The notes under the pieces were generated by a model. That model did no database searches. It saw only the letters and a program-made list of their open reading frames with translations, and was not told where the DNA came from. This document shows, piece by piece, positions 45,676 through 56,201 of a DNA stretch of 64,000 nucleotides; position 1 is the first letter of the stretch, and every line of letters begins with the position of its first letter. This DNA is from Methanobrevibacter ruminantium (GTDB taxonomy: Archaea > Methanobacteriota > Methanobacteria > Methanobacteriales > Methanobacteriaceae), in contig NZ_JAEDCO010000005.1 of NCBI RefSeq assembly GCF_016294135.1, positions 1 to 64,000 on the forward strand. Direction: 5' to 3'. Both the position numbers and the translations under genes were made by a program.

Positions 45676-46788
45676 ATGAATAAATCAAAAAAAACTGTTA
45701 GGACAAGAGACTTTATTATAAGTACAGATGGATTATTATTTGCTTCAACCAATTACATTCACCCTGAAGATAGGATTATCTGCTTTTTAAGATACATTCC
45801 AGATGAGAATGGAGACAGGGAAAAGGATGGAATCAGATATTCCAAAGTGGGGTCTGAAGAAGCTTATGCATACCTAAGAGAAAATCACCCGGATTACTTA
45901 TACTTCTGTGACGTTACAAACGTTGAAATGATGGGTGTTCCTATAGACAAGGTTGAAAGAATCATAAAGCCAGAGGAAAGATTGAAAGGACTTAGAGCAA
46001 CCTATTATGACAAAATCAACTATAAAGTTGCAAATGGGGAGGAACTTGACTATAAAGAGGAACTCTTAAGCAAGCTATTTGACTTATCAGACTTTTTCCA
46101 TTATGTGGCAGGAATCAACTATGAGGACCTTGGAATCTCAGGATCAATCTTGCCAGGACTTCAAAAGGCAGGGACTTCAGACCTTGACTTTGTAGTCTAC
46201 GGCCTTGAAAACCATAGAAATGCAATCAAGGCATACAAGGATAACAAGGACAAGGCTGTTTTCATAGACGAGTTAGGCAAATCAATCACATTAAACAGAA
46301 TCAATGATGATTTCTGGGACTTCGTATATGATAAGAGAATAAAAGACGATTCCCTAACAAAAGAAGAGTTCGCTTGGTATGAAGAACGTAAAAGCAATAG
46401 AGGGCTCATTAGAGAAACCCTATTCGACATATTGGCAACTAGAAACTATGATGAGATTGAAGGAACCTGGGGAGATACAGTATACGAACCAGAAGGATTT
46501 GCGAAAGTCAACTGCACAATAAAGAGCGCATTAGGCGCTTTTGACAATCCTGCAGTATACACAATAGAGGATGTTGAAATCCTAGAAGGACCTGATATTG
46601 AAATCTCAGAACTAGCATCACTTACCCACACATATGCGGGAGAAGTCATTGACGGAGAAGAAGTGGTTGCAAGAGGAAAAATAGAAAAGGTCTTGAAAAA
46701 TGGAGAGTTTGAGAAGTATAGAATTCTTGTTGGAACCACTAGAGAATCATTGGATGAATACATTAAACTCAGAGAGAGTCCTATATAA
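45676..46788 (+). CDS. Archaeal nucleotidyltransferase-domain protein (COG1665-like)
   Basis: About 370 residues. The middle carries the polymerase-beta type nucleotidyltransferase signature ISGSILPGLQKAGTSDLDFVVYG near residue 155, with the GS and DLD catalytic elements. The N terminus starts with RTRDFIISTDGLLFASTNYIHPEDRIICFLRYIPD, typical of archaeal COG1665 proteins. The C-terminal 100 residues contain beta strands rich in Glu. The substrate is unknown. ATG 45676 is 5 bases after GAGGG; an ATG at 45673 is only 2 bases away. A terminator follows at 46808. Confidence 0.8.
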   Translation: MNKSKKTVRTRDFIISTDGLLFASTNYIHPEDRIICFLRYIPDENGDREKDGIRYSKVGSEEAYAYLRENHPDYLYFCDVTNVEMMGVPIDKVERIIKPEERLKGLRATYYDKINYKVANGEELDYKEELLSKLFDLSDFFHYVAGINYEDLGISGSILPGLQKAGTSDLDFVVYGLENHRNAIKAYKDNKDKAVFIDELGKSITLNRINDDFWDFVYDKRIKDDSLTKEEFAWYEERKSNRGLIRETLFDILATRNYDEIEGTWGDTVYEPEGFAKVNCTIKSALGAFDNPAVYTIEDVEILEGPDIEISELASLTHTYAGEVIDGEEVVARGKIEKVLKNGEFEKYRILVGTTRESLDEYIKLRESPI

Positions 46789-46807
46789 AACCAACTAAAT
46801 TAAGATA

Positions 46808-46845
46808 AAGTCCAGTTTAGACTGGATTTCTTATTTTATTTTTTT
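46808..46845 (+). terminator. Intrinsic-type terminator
   Basis: TCCAGT (46811-46816) and ACTGGA (46821-46826) form a 6-bp stem extended by G-U pairs, with loop TTAG. TTTCTTATTTTATTTTTTT follows. It lies 20 bases after the nucleotidyltransferase stop. Confidence 0.7.
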
Positions 46846-47200
46846 ATGATTTGCTATTTTTAACTAAATTTATCTATCCACAATCAAAACTATTTTTATA
46901 ATTTTAATATAAATTAAACTATTTTTAAAAAACGAATTAAAATTAACAAATTTCACATAACAAACCTCCTTTTAATTAACCGCTTTTGTAATTAAAATGT
47001 ATGAAAAATCACTGCCTAAAATCAATTTTTCAACTTAATATAAAAATTGATTTAAAACTCTTAAATTCTAATAAAAATAAAAAATTATAACTATTTCATA
47101 AAATAAACTATTTTTATCAAATTATAATTAAAAATAACTGCATATTATTTATTATATGAAAAACAAAGACTAATCCACAGAATAATATGGAGTTAAAAAT
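46846..47200. other. AT-rich spacer before the Cas4-like gene
   Basis: Beyond the possible small peptide at 46870-46956 I see only AT-rich DNA. A TATA-like run TTATTTATTATATG at about 47146-47159 lies 40-55 bases before the Cas4-like ATG at 47201. Confidence 0.45.
46870..46956 (-). CDS. Possible 28-residue peptide with a strong ribosome site
   Basis: On the minus strand GGAGGT (46969-46964) is followed 7 bases later by GTG 46956. It opens 28 codons to TAA at 46872-46870, reading MKFVNFNSFFKNSLIYIK and ending in IVLIVDR, a hydrophobic basic peptide. The rest of the 412-base spacer (46789-47200) is plain. The GGAGGT could be chance, and no family is known. Confidence 0.25.
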   Translation of the reverse strand: MKFVNFNSFFKNSLIYIKIIKIVLIVDR

Positions 47201-48076
47201 ATGATAAGTGTATCTACAATCAAAAGTTATATGTTTTGTCCTTTGAAATTGTATTTCCAAAGCAATATTGATGAAGATATTGAAGAGGATTATTTTATCT
47301 CAAAAACATTAAAGGATCTTAGAATAGACATACAAGACATCCTTCATAAAAACTTAAGACACATAAAGAAGGACATGGATGAAAAGGAAATAGAAAAGAG
47401 ACTTTCAATTGGAATAAGCAATCAGGTTAAAACTACATTTGAAATTATCGAAGAGATAAATGATAAAGAAGAGATAGATGAAAGCAACTTGAAAAAGGAT
47501 GAAGAGATAGAATTCATTGATGAAGAAAAGAAAGATGATGAGAACGATAATCTAAAGGAACTAAAAAAAGAACTAATCAATGAAATAAACCTAAATATCA
47601 AAATACTTTCTCTAAAAGTTGCCCAATCCATGAAAGTTCTTGATAAGGATGGACACGAAATCCAAAACCTATTTTTCCCAACCAGCATGTATAACTATCT
47701 AATAAGAGACATAGGTCTTGACTTGATTGGAGTTATCGATAAGATTGAAGTAGAAAAGGGAAATTACCTCCCAATATCATTGAAATCATCAAATCCTCCA
47801 ATAACTGGAGTTTGGGATGGAGATTTCATGGAAGCAATAGCTAATGCACTTCTAATAGAACAGGAATTCAACACCTATGTTACCGTTGCATACATTGATT
47901 ACTTGAAAATAGCGGATCGAAGAGCTGTGATAATAGATACAGATGCAAGAAAAAGCTTTTTCAAAGTCTTGACCAGCGTAAACAAGATAGTTGAAAATGG
48001 AGAAATACCAACAGTAAAAACCGGACTGAAAAAGTGTGAAAACTGTGAATATAAGGAACTATGTGATAATAGCTAA
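47201..48076 (+). CDS. Cas4-like RecB-family nuclease, stand-alone
   Basis: A 291-residue PD-(D/E)xK-type protein. The N terminus SVSTIKSYMFCPLKLYFQ gives the first cluster Cys. The C terminus has the remaining three as CENCEYKELC, the [4Fe-4S] arrangement of Cas4 and AddB. The nuclease core is DLIGVIDKIEVEKGNYLPISLKSS: the Asp and Glu are present, and the lysine lies within ISLKSS. A highly acidic, Lys-rich coiled coil (residues 80-130) is inserted. No other cas gene or repeat array is in this window. It may be a repair nuclease or a Cas4 orphan. Confidence 0.8.
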   Translation: MISVSTIKSYMFCPLKLYFQSNIDEDIEEDYFISKTLKDLRIDIQDILHKNLRHIKKDMDEKEIEKRLSIGISNQVKTTFEIIEEINDKEEIDESNLKKDEEIEFIDEEKKDDENDNLKELKKELINEINLNIKILSLKVAQSMKVLDKDGHEIQNLFFPTSMYNYLIRDIGLDLIGVIDKIEVEKGNYLPISLKSSNPPITGVWDGDFMEAIANALLIEQEFNTYVTVAYIDYLKIADRRAVIIDTDARKSFFKVLTSVNKIVENGEIPTVKTGLKKCENCEYKELCDNS

Positions 48077-48113
48077 AAAAAGGGAATTAAATAAAAAAAG
48101 AAAGATAAAGGAA

Positions 48114-48437
48114 TTAAATTAAAACTGGGAAGAACGGCACCATTAAGTAAACTGCAATCAAAACAATCACAGTTAAAATAACAATAGCTCCAAGAGGTAC
48201 CTTTTTCCATGCGAGTCCACCTGCAATTACCGCTCCAATCAATCCTATGTACCATAAGTTAGGGTCTACAGTCAACACACCAGGGCAAATAAGTGCAGCA
48301 AGTGCAGTGTATGGAATCAGATTCAAGAATTTCTCGAATTTTGGAGAGAAATTCAATCTTTCCATAAATATAGCTGGAATTACCCTTGGAATGAAGGTAA
48401 CAAGTGCACAAAGAATGATTAGTAAAGTAATATTCAT
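48114..48437 (-). CDS. azlD: AzlD-family transporter subunit
   Basis: A 107-residue protein with three or four hydrophobic helices. It starts with ITLLIILCALVTFIPRVIPAIFM and has FLNLIPYTALAALICPGVL, the AzlD pattern with conserved IPRxxP. With AzlC it forms a branched-chain amino acid exporter in bacteria. The start overlaps the azlC stop by 4 bases (ATGA), showing translational coupling. Confidence 0.88.
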   Translation of the reverse strand: MNITLLIILCALVTFIPRVIPAIFMERLNFSPKFEKFLNLIPYTALAALICPGVLTVDPNLWYIGLIGAVIAGGLAWKKVPLGAIVILTVIVLIAVYLMVPFFPVLI

Positions 48438-49147
48438 TGTTGCACCTCCTTATTACTGCAATTCTCATCACCTGTCTTATAGGCATCCCCTAAAACAGTA
48501 TCATCATCAACTATATACATTCCAATGAGAGCACCTAAAAGAATAGCTATAATCAATGACCAATTTCCAATGAAAAACTGCAATACAACATTTAAGATAG
48601 CGGTTATTACAACTAAAATAGCCAATTCCTTGCTTTCCTTAACTGCAGGAACCAATAGTGCTACGAATAGGGCATATAATGAAATATTGAAACTGTTTGC
48701 AACAATTATAGGAAGCACATTCAAGACTATTACACCAATGATTGCTCCAAGGATCCAAGACAGCCATGCAATTCCTGCAAGACCAATATAAGTCCATATG
48801 GAAGACTCTTCCATTAGCATAAACATTGCAAAGGCTTCATCAACAGCAAGGTGTGACGAAGGTATTCTAACAGCAAGGGAAGCGTCATCAACCTTGTTGT
48901 AAATGCATGTGTTCATTACAAAATATCTGAAATTAAGCACAAATGAAGTCAAGACAATATTGAAAAGAGTTGCCCCTTGTGCCAACATGGTTGCTATCAT
49001 GATCTGTCCGGCACCCGCATAAATGAGCACAGACATTGAAACTGTCTCAAATGGGGTGAGACCTGCCTTAATAGCTAAAGCAGCATATCCGATTCCCATT
49101 GGAATGTATCCAAATGTGATTGGAATACCTAACCTTAAACCATGCAC
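48434..49147 (-). CDS. azlC: AzlC-family permease
   Basis: A 237-residue membrane protein. The N terminus HGLRLGIPITFGYIPMGIGYAALAIKAGL and the segment YAGAGQIMIATMLAQGAT are AzlC hallmarks, followed by LNFRYFVMNTCIY. About six helices are present. The start is GTG 49147, with AAAGGA six bases before it. A short Cys-containing tail follows the last helix. It probably exports branched-chain or related amino acids with AzlD. Confidence 0.88.
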   Translation of the reverse strand: MHGLRLGIPITFGYIPMGIGYAALAIKAGLTPFETVSMSVLIYAGAGQIMIATMLAQGATLFNIVLTSFVLNFRYFVMNTCIYNKVDDASLAVRIPSSHLAVDEAFAMFMLMEESSIWTYIGLAGIAWLSWILGAIIGVIVLNVLPIIVANSFNISLYALFVALLVPAVKESKELAILVVITAILNVVLQFFIGNWSLIIAILLGALIGMYIVDDDTVLGDAYKTGDENCSNKEVQQ

Positions 49148-49300
49148 AAACTTTTCCTTTCTAGTAATTCAAAACACATCCATAAAAATGAAATATAATA
49201 ATAAAATAAGAACTCCTGATAAAAATATCAAAATGGAGTATAGAATAATATTAGTTTAATAGACTAATAAATCTTATGTAAAAAAGAATAAGAAAAAGAA

Positions 49301-49960
49301 TTAGAATTTATTATTGTTTGCTAATCTTTTTACATCAAATACTGCAGTGCTTGCAACTGCCATGACCGCCATTACACCAGCTTGAATTGGATCTGTAACA
49401 ATCAAATCAGCCTCTTCTGTTACGCTTCCAGGCATATTCAAAGTGATGACAATCAAGTCCTCATGATTCTCCTTTAATTTTCTTACAGTTTCAGTGATCT
49501 TACCACCCATCAGGGACCCTGCAAGAACAAGCACACCAACACGAGGCAATCTGTTTACTGCATCAACTGCTTCTGCAATATTCTCTTCGCCAACTAAAGG
49601 AATAGTATCCACACTTATACGCTCTCCACGTATATTATGCCTATCTGCTTCTGTAATAGCTCCAACTGCAACTTGAGATACTTGAGCTCCACCACCGAAA
49701 ATAAGAACCCTTTTACCGAAAATGTCATTTAAGGAACCATGAATTTCAATATCTAAAATAAATTCCTTAGACTCTAAGTCTTCGATTAATTCATCGAGTT
49801 TCTCAACATGATCAAGCTCAAGATTCAATGTTCCCACATCATCATTTACATATAGATGAACATAGGATATATTGATTCCATGACTTGAAAGAATATCGGT
49901 TATCTCATCGAGAACTCCTTTCTCTTCTTTAGTTGTAATTGTTAAAGAAATACTATTCAT
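49301..49960 (-). CDS. ACT-domain protein (DUF5612), at the ehbQ position
   Basis: A 219-residue protein. An N-terminal ACT domain ([34 protein letters not shown]) is followed by an alpha/beta domain with the nucleotide-binding-like loop [21 protein letters not shown] and [20 protein letters not shown]. It lies 220 bases downstream of ehbP on the same strand. In Methanobacteriales the last gene of the ehb unit is called ehbQ; whether this is its equivalent I infer from position. The ACT domain suggests ligand-dependent regulation. Confidence 0.75.
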   Translation of the reverse strand: MNSISLTITTKEEKGVLDEITDILSSHGINISYVHLYVNDDVGTLNLELDHVEKLDELIEDLESKEFILDIEIHGSLNDIFGKRVLIFGGGAQVSQVAVGAITEADRHNIRGERISVDTIPLVGEENIAEAVDAVNRLPRVGVLVLAGSLMGGKITETVRKLKENHEDLIVITLNMPGSVTEEADLIVTDPIQAGVMAVMAVASTAVFDVKRLANNNKF

Positions 49961-50182
49961 AATATTACCTAATAATACTTAAAATATTCAATTATTTAAA
50001 GATTATCAAAAATCCGAAAAATTAAAGAACAATTAAAATACTTATTTCAAAAATCTGAAAACACAAGATTGTTGAAAATAGAATTATTAAAACCCTATTT
50101 TCAAAACCTAAATGCTAAAAAGGATAATTGAAGATAAAATTTTTTAAAATTTTATATGAGGAAAATATGAAGTTATCTCCAA

Positions 50183-50446
50183 TTAATCCAATTTAGCCTT
50201 TAAGGCATCCAATTCAGCATGCGCTTTCTTATATAAGTTTAAATAGCTGTCATGTTCGCTGACAGGAATAACCTTAAGACCTAACTTTTCATACTCTTCA
50301 ATGTAGGATCCATCGAATACTGGAATCTCAAACTTGATCTCTTCGGGAGTCTCATTTACAATGATCAAATCCCTGTAAGGGAAATCATATTCCACAATAT
50401 ATCCTCCAAGACTCATGATATGATAAGGTCTGATTACAAATTTCAT
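50183..50446 (-). CDS. ehbP: Energy-converting hydrogenase B subunit P
   Basis: An 87-residue soluble protein starting MKFVIRPYHIMSLGGYIVEYDFPY, which matches EhbP. It lacks cysteines and membrane helices. GGTGATTTTAT precedes the ATG. It follows ehbO by 21 bases at the 3' end of the ehb operon. The role in the complex is unknown. Confidence 0.85.
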   Translation of the reverse strand: MKFVIRPYHIMSLGGYIVEYDFPYRDLIIVNETPEEIKFEIPVFDGSYIEEYEKLGLKVIPVSEHDSYLNLYKKAHAELDALKAKLD

Positions 50447-50467
50447 ATAAAATCACCACGTTAAAGT

Positions 50468-51466
50468 TTAGAATAATGCAATGACCATAGCCAAAGCTCC
50501 AATTGCAGAAGTCACCAATATTGTAGGATATAATTGCCTGTTGGTGAATATTGGAGAGAATGCACTGACGATTGCCATAATTACCGGAAGCAACAATGAT
50601 ACGATAATGCATACAATGAATTTAAGTGAGAAGAGTTCCGGTGCAACACCTAAGAACAATACACAATACATTAAACCTAAAGTGAATATCAGGAATCCTC
50701 TAGTTAAGTAAACAAATGATCTGTATTTTGAAGCAAGTTCCATATATGGCCCTTCAATTACATCAGATTTAGCCTTGATGTAGGAGAATGGGTATTCATT
50801 CAATAGAATCATGTATCCAATAAAGAACACTACAGTTCCGATAATACCTGCTAAAGTGAATAGGAACGGTCCGTTAGCTTGCTGATAAGCTACAATGTCA
50901 GCTAAGTAAATGCTTTTGGATAATGCTGCAGGTATGAATAAGGCCAAATACAATGGGAATGAACCGAAAATAATCATCCTAAGGGATCTGTTTGAACTGA
51001 TGTCTTCAATGGATGATACAAGCAATCCTTGTCTTTCAGCACCTTTTGCATGGTCTGGGAACCTTAAGTTAATGCTCATTACTGATTTGGATAAGGAACC
51101 CATTAAAACATAAGCGATCTCTTCAACTTTTAAGAATCCAACAATAGCTATTAAGCTAGCGAAAGCCATGAATTGATAATTCTCAGGCATCAATGCCAAG
51201 AATACTGAAAGCACTGCAATGAAACATAAGATAGGCATTGCCTTATATAATCCTGGTGCTGGAGAGTTAGGTTTTATGTTCTCCTTAAACAGGAACTTTA
51301 TTGATGCCCATAGCCCAGGACTTGTAACTGGAGGCCCGATTCTTTGTTGAATCCTTGCTTGAACATATTTCCTTTCAATTCCAGGAATCAAAACACCTAT
51401 GAACAAAGCTATGATAAGTGTTAGGATAACCTCTAAAATTGAAATAAGTGATATTTCATAAGCCAT
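50468..51466 (-). CDS. ehbO: Energy-converting hydrogenase B subunit O (NuoH-like)
   Basis: A 332-residue NuoH/ND1-type membrane subunit with about eight helices. IPGIERKYVQARIQQRIGPPVTSPGLWASIKFLFKENIKP near residue 27 and YMILLNEYPFSYIKAKSDVIEGPYMELASKYR near 215-245 are the family's quinone/ion-module anchors. In hydrogenases it joins the hydrophilic catalytic arm to the ion-translocating arm. Confidence 0.95.
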   Translation of the reverse strand: MAYEISLISILEVILTLIIALFIGVLIPGIERKYVQARIQQRIGPPVTSPGLWASIKFLFKENIKPNSPAPGLYKAMPILCFIAVLSVFLALMPENYQFMAFASLIAIVGFLKVEEIAYVLMGSLSKSVMSINLRFPDHAKGAERQGLLVSSIEDISSNRSLRMIIFGSFPLYLALFIPAALSKSIYLADIVAYQQANGPFLFTLAGIIGTVVFFIGYMILLNEYPFSYIKAKSDVIEGPYMELASKYRSFVYLTRGFLIFTLGLMYCVLFLGVAPELFSLKFIVCIIVSLLLPVIMAIVSAFSPIFTNRQLYPTILVTSAIGALAMVIALF

Positions 51467-51572
51467 TTCTCTTTCCTCATAATAATTTTTAATTAACCGT
51501 TAAACGTAAATTTGAATAATTTAATTTTAAATGAATATTGGATATCAATTTAGACCCAAATTATAATTAAAT

Positions 51573-52748
51573 CTAATGAATATTGGATTTCAAAATTGAT
51601 TTATCCAACTTGTTATTGTTTGTATCATAAACCTCTATTGCCCTATCAGAACAAGTAAAGCATGGGTCGCACTGTACAATACATAACTGACCATCAGTGA
51701 TGTGGTTGTCAATGCATGCGTATTGCATAGCTCCAATATTACTCATTGAAGGAGTCCTAATTATAGAATGACGCACTCTTCCATCTTCAATTGCATAGGA
51801 GTGATACAATGTTCCCCTTGGAACTTCAATATAACTCTCAATCAAGCCTGTGTCAACCATTTCCCAAGACCTGTCAGTTATCTTTCCTTCAGGCAAGTCT
51901 CTGATAGCTTGACGAATGATCTTGATTGCTTCAAATATTTCAAAGACTCTCATAAGAAGCTGAGCTTTCACATCACATGTGTCTTGAGTAATGATATCGA
52001 AGTCAAAGTTTTCATACTCATACATATCTGTTCTCAAGTCTCTTTTAACACCGGTAGCACGTAATGTAGGACCGGTTACCGCTAACTTAAGAGCCTGTTC
52101 CTGTGGAATGTAACCTGTGCCAGTAATCCTTGACAATACGATTGAATCATTAACGAACCTTTCTGCAAAGTCTGCAACGTTCTTTTCAACCAAGTCCATT
52201 CCATCCAATATCCTGCGGATTCTATTGTCGTCCAATTCACATCTTGGCCTTACACCACCGATGATGGAACAGCCGTATTGGACACGGTTTCCTCCAATCA
52301 TTCCTAAAAGGTCCATGATGGTTTCCCTAATGTAGAACACTCTCATGGAGAATGTTTCATGAGCCAAGGTTTCGCAACCGTGACCTAAGTACAACAAGTG
52401 ACTGTGCAATCTTTCAAGCTCTCCAACGATTACACGAATATAAACAGCCCTATCAGGAACTTCAACTCCAAGACCCTTTTCAGCAGTTCTTACAGAGTTC
52501 CATGTATGTGAATTGGAACAGATACCACAGATCTTTTCTGTAAGCATATTTGCCTTTTCCACTGGAAGACCTTCCATAATACGCTCAATACCTCTGTGGT
52601 TTACACCAATTGTGATTTCCGCATCCTTAATGATCTCATCCTCTACGAAAAATCTAACCCTATAAGGTTCTAAAGCAGCAGGGTGAACTGTACCCATTTG
52701 AATCTCAGTTTCTATGATTTCCTGCTTTTTAGCTTTCTTTTCTTCCAT
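51573..52748 (-). CDS. ehbN: [NiFe]-hydrogenase large subunit EhbN
   Basis: A 391-residue catalytic subunit. The N-terminal nickel ligands are in [13 protein letters not shown] near residue 72 and the C-terminal ligands in [13 protein letters not shown] near 365. All four Cys are present, so the [NiFe] site is intact, unlike the Nuo homologues. There is a short tail after the C-terminal motif rather than a long cleavable peptide. It makes or uses H2 with ferredoxin. Confidence 0.96.
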   Translation of the reverse strand: MEEKKAKKQEIIETEIQMGTVHPAALEPYRVRFFVEDEIIKDAEITIGVNHRGIERIMEGLPVEKANMLTEKICGICSNSHTWNSVRTAEKGLGVEVPDRAVYIRVIVGELERLHSHLLYLGHGCETLAHETFSMRVFYIRETIMDLLGMIGGNRVQYGCSIIGGVRPRCELDDNRIRRILDGMDLVEKNVADFAERFVNDSIVLSRITGTGYIPQEQALKLAVTGPTLRATGVKRDLRTDMYEYENFDFDIITQDTCDVKAQLLMRVFEIFEAIKIIRQAIRDLPEGKITDRSWEMVDTGLIESYIEVPRGTLYHSYAIEDGRVRHSIIRTPSMSNIGAMQYACIDNHITDGQLCIVQCDPCFTCSDRAIEVYDTNNNKLDKSILKSNIH

Positions 52749-52798
52749 TTCATCATCCCTTTAATGAATAAATAAAAATAATCTCTTAAATCCACCTA

Positions 52799-53245
52799 TT
52801 AGTCCGCATTCAATAAATGCGGCAAAGATGCAACTACTCCTGCCAATACATCTTGAGGCCTTACAGAACATCCTGGAATCTTAGCATCAACAGGAATCAC
52901 ATTTTCAACAGGCCCTTCGATTTCCTCTGAAGGAATGTCTCCATAACAATTCTTATAGACACCACCCATCACTGCACAAGCGCCTGCTGCAACAACAAGC
53001 TTTGGATTTGGAATGGCATTATAGATATCCTCCAATGGCTTTCTGTTGTCATGAGTGACTGGCCCTGTAACCACGAGAATGTCCGCTTCACGAGGGTTCC
53101 ATGTTAAAAAGACACCATACTGTTCCATATCGAATTTAGGAGATAAAACTGCATTTACAATTTCAATATCACAACCATTGCATCCACCAGTGTAAACCAA
53201 CATGACATGGATAGCTTTTGACCTTGAAAGTGTTTTAAGACTCAT
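52799..53245 (-). CDS. ehbM: Hydrogenase small subunit EhbM
   Basis: A 148-residue NuoB-like subunit. The proximal [4Fe-4S] ligands are visible in [11 protein letters not shown] near residue 20, [12 protein letters not shown] near 90 and [11 protein letters not shown] near 130. It links the [NiFe] site with the ferredoxin subunits. It directly follows ehbL with no gap. Confidence 0.95.
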   Translation of the reverse strand: MSLKTLSRSKAIHVMLVYTGGCNGCDIEIVNAVLSPKFDMEQYGVFLTWNPREADILVVTGPVTHDNRKPLEDIYNAIPNPKLVVAAGACAVMGGVYKNCYGDIPSEEIEGPVENVIPVDAKIPGCSVRPQDVLAGVVASLPHLLNAD

Positions 53246-53908
53246 CTATTCACCTCCCTCATCTTCAGAAACTTCATCTGTTTTTGCATCTGAATCCTCT
53301 TCATTCAATTCAGCGCTTCGTTGAACATCTTTCTCATACTTTTCATTAATGTTATCTTGAATGTCCTTTATCTTGGATACCTTATCAAGAGCTACACCAA
53401 CATTTTCAATTTTCTCATCCTCTTGAACAATATTTTCAGAGAGCAATGACCTGTCGGACAAGTATTGTGCAATGAATGCAATCTTGTCATGGGATATCTT
53501 GATAGGTTCCTCTAAGAGTTCGCTTGTGTCAACATTGATTTCACCTACATTTCCAGGGTGAATTGTTCCTGCCTCCTCAAAGAATGAATAGATTGGGCAG
53601 AAATCGTGACACCAATAGCAAACTACACATTTTAAAGGATCAAGTTCCGGAACTTCGGTTTTCACCCATCCTTCCTTAAGCTTTACAGGGGTTTGCAAAG
53701 GTTTCATTGTAACTGCACCGGTCGGACAGACATTTGCACAACCTCCACAACCAATGCATGCTTCCTCATCGACCTTCTTGTCAGGCTCAACTGTTCCTGT
53801 CAAGATGGCATTACGAAGTTCCATATCAGTTACTCTGTCTGCAGCAAAGAGAATTCTTCTGAAATTAGTGTAAGCTCCATTAAGCATAATCTTCAATACA
53901 TCTTTCAT
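53246..53908 (-). CDS. ehbL: Ferredoxin-type subunit EhbL
   Basis: A 220-residue protein with two [4Fe-4S] motifs, [12 protein letters not shown] near residue 47 and [12 protein letters not shown] near 92, both complete. The last 90 residues are a charged, Asp/Glu-rich extension with no cysteine, longer than in most NuoI-like proteins. AGAGGAGAG before the ATG is a strong ribosome site. Confidence 0.93.
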   Translation of the reverse strand: MKDVLKIMLNGAYTNFRRILFAADRVTDMELRNAILTGTVEPDKKVDEEACIGCGGCANVCPTGAVTMKPLQTPVKLKEGWVKTEVPELDPLKCVVCYWCHDFCPIYSFFEEAGTIHPGNVGEINVDTSELLEEPIKISHDKIAFIAQYLSDRSLLSENIVQEDEKIENVGVALDKVSKIKDIQDNINEKYEKDVQRSAELNEEDSDAKTDEVSEDEGGE

Positions 53909-53921
53909 AATTATCTCTCCT

Positions 53922-55370
53922 CTAATTCACCCTTTCAAACTCTCTTTCGAAAATAAATGACTTAGATGGGCATATGTTCATACAAGCTCCACAGTAAATA
54001 CATTTATCGTCATCGACAATGAATTTAAGATTCTTGTTCTTTGTTCCGAGATTGACTTCATCACTTGGAATGTCAACGGCATAAATCGCTTCCTCCGGAC
54101 AAATGTCCTTGCATAATCCGCATTTTACACACAAGTTATCGTCAATGTAATTGAATCCACCAGAGATTTCATATTTGACGCTTGTTGTTTTTGGAATTGC
54201 ATCCTTAGGACAGTGAATTGCACAGGTTTCACACATGATACATTTATCCAAGTCAACATTGATTGCCCCTCTTTGAAGGGTTATAGCATCCTCTGGACAA
54301 AGCTCAGCACATATACCACATGAAATGCAGTCATCTTTGACTTCCCCCTCCCAAGAGATTACTTGGAAACTTCTTGCCTCTTCCTTACATTCATTTACAC
54401 ATTTTCCACAAGATACGCAGTATCCAAAGAGCTTATTGTCTTCACTTTCTGTCAATGATGAAACAGGACAGTTGTAAATCGCTTCAAGACGTTTAGCCTT
54501 ATTTTCCTCTGTATCCTCATCAAGTGAAGGGTCATATCTCAAAGCATTTTCATCTCTTATGAGTGCTGGACTGTCAAAAGTTTCCTTACACAATCCACAA
54601 TTGAGGCAACTTACAATGCTTCCTTCAGCATTTGAATACAATGTGTCATCTTTAATATTACGGATAATCTTAAAGTCATCAACGCTTAATGCATCGTTTA
54701 TGCAGTTTTCAACACAAGCCAAACATAAGGTACAAATGCTTTTATCGTACTCACCATCTTTCAATGCACCTGTAGGACAAACGTCTTCACATACCTTACA
54801 TCCTACACAGTATCCTTCATCCTGGATAATCACTTCAATTGATCTGGTAGGACAGTAGTAAGCGCATCTTCCACATTTCACACATTTCTCGCTGTCTGTG
54901 CTGATGCAAATTCTGTCTGCTGTCTTGTCGGATTTTACAGGAAGCTTCATGCTCTCTATCTTCTTGACTCCTGCACCGAATCCAACTGTGTTTGCAACCA
55001 TTTTCAATGAATTAAGCAAGACTTTCTGCTTGTCTAGAACAAGGTTATCAGTATCAACTCTTGCATTTTTAGTACAGACATCCTCACAAACACCACAGCG
55101 TGAACAGATACCTTTAACTATACCATCATCAAGATGAATGCTTTCTATAGGGCAAGTGAACTGGCAAACACCACAACCATTACATTTTGCCCTATCAACC
55201 ACATATCCGCCGTATTTATTCTTAAATATAGCATGATTTGGACAAGCTTCGAAACAAGCACCACAACACATACAGCTAAAAGCCTTATTATCAACAAGGC
55301 GTATTGCTTCACTTGGACAATTTCTTATACAATCTCCTTGTCCATCACACTTATTAGTTGTTAAATACAT
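53922..55370 (-). CDS. ehbK: Polyferredoxin EhbK
   Basis: A 482-residue polyferredoxin. I count eleven full CxxCxxCxxxC motifs (for example [55 protein letters not shown]). Variants occur at the N terminus ([11 protein letters not shown]) and near residue 255 ([11 protein letters not shown], last Cys absent). It would wire electrons between ferredoxin and the hydrogenase. AGGAG precedes the ATG. The stop lies 13 bases before ehbL. Confidence 0.95.
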   Translation of the reverse strand: MYLTTNKCDGQGDCIRNCPSEAIRLVDNKAFSCMCCGACFEACPNHAIFKNKYGGYVVDRAKCNGCGVCQFTCPIESIHLDDGIVKGICSRCGVCEDVCTKNARVDTDNLVLDKQKVLLNSLKMVANTVGFGAGVKKIESMKLPVKSDKTADRICISTDSEKCVKCGRCAYYCPTRSIEVIIQDEGYCVGCKVCEDVCPTGALKDGEYDKSICTLCLACVENCINDALSVDDFKIIRNIKDDTLYSNAEGSIVSCLNCGLCKETFDSPALIRDENALRYDPSLDEDTEENKAKRLEAIYNCPVSSLTESEDNKLFGYCVSCGKCVNECKEEARSFQVISWEGEVKDDCISCGICAELCPEDAITLQRGAINVDLDKCIMCETCAIHCPKDAIPKTTSVKYEISGGFNYIDDNLCVKCGLCKDICPEEAIYAVDIPSDEVNLGTKNKNLKFIVDDDKCIYCGACMNICPSKSFIFEREFERVN

Positions 55371-55416
55371 GATTCTTCTCCTAAATAATAAGTAAGACCA
55401 TTAAAAATCCCATTAA

Positions 55417-55692
55417 CTAATGATCTCCTTTCGCTCGTCCTCCTAGTAATGCACTGCCTATCAATACACCAATGACAGCTCCCAAAAATGTGGTTGCGAT
55501 TGGCACATCATTATAACCAGGGAATTGGCCTAATCCATAAGACATTAAGAGAGCACCAATTATAAGGGCTAAAATTCCACTTGCTGTAAACGTAAAGCTA
55601 TTGTCAAGATTCAAATGAACCCTTGAACCTACAATGAATCCGAATATGATTGCAATGATAACCGGTCCGATTACAATATTAGCGATACTCAT
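55417..55692 (-). CDS. ehbJ: Ehb membrane subunit J
   Basis: A 91-residue protein of three helices: [39 protein letters not shown] and [18 protein letters not shown]. No general family motif is obvious; it is assigned from operon position between ehbI and ehbK. Its ATG overlaps the ehbI stop by 4 bases. Confidence 0.85.
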   Translation of the reverse strand: MSIANIVIGPVIIAIIFGFIVGSRVHLNLDNSFTFTASGILALIIGALLMSYGLGQFPGYNDVPIATTFLGAVIGVLIGSALLGGRAKGDH

Positions 55693-56201
55693 TCCTCTTC
55701 CTCCGCTAATTTCTTAAATTGTGAAAATGCAATTACCACTGCACTTAAACCTACAAGAACCTTGAGTCCTACTGCAATGTTTAAGTAAGGAACGATTCCT
55801 GCATGGGTTAAATCCGGATATGAGAATAATGTTGCAATAGCTTGAGGCACTTGTCCATAAAGGTTTCCACCTACATTATAAAGGTATGAACCGGTCAATG
55901 CAAGTCCTGCCAAACCAATCAATACATAAGCTAAAGCACCGATTGATTCTAAAGTTGAAATGAACCTGTGAGACAATTTCAATGGAGTGCCGTCTACACC
56001 ATAAACAATAACACAGAAGATGATTGCCCCTGCAATCATAGCTCCACCTTGGAAACCTCCACCAGGAGTAATATGTCCTCCCAAAATGGTCATGATACCT
56101 AAAGCGATAATCACAATAGATATTGGAAGAGCCATAATCTTCAATATAGGACTGCTGTCCTTCTTATTCCAATTTGGAGATTTTTTTCCTTCAGCCATCA
56201 T
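55689..56201 (-). CDS. ehbI: Ehb membrane subunit I (MnhB/MbhF-like)
   Basis: A 170-residue protein with a charged start, then four helices. [25 protein letters not shown] is the conserved MnhB motif of Mrp antiporters and hydrogenase ion modules. The ATG overlaps the ehbH stop by 4 bases. It forms part of the Na+/H+-translocating arm. Confidence 0.92.
   Translation of the reverse strand: MMAEGKKSPNWNKKDSSPILKIMALPISIVIIALGIMTILGGHITPGGGFQGGAMIAGAIIFCVIVYGVDGTPLKLSHRFISTLESIGALAYVLIGLAGLALTGSYLYNVGGNLYGQVPQAIATLFSYPDLTHAGIVPYLNIAVGLKVLVGLSAVVIAFSQFKKLAEEEE

Noticed and set aside
47201..48076. A CRISPR locus around the Cas4-like gene
   Set aside because: I found no repeat-spacer array and no other cas gene from 46.8 to 49.3 kb; the tandem repeats elsewhere lack spacers.
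49148..49190. N-terminal extension or frameshift of azlC
   Set aside because: An upstream ATG opens a different frame that soon stops, but GTG 49147 has a proper AAAGGA site and gives a normal-length AzlC.
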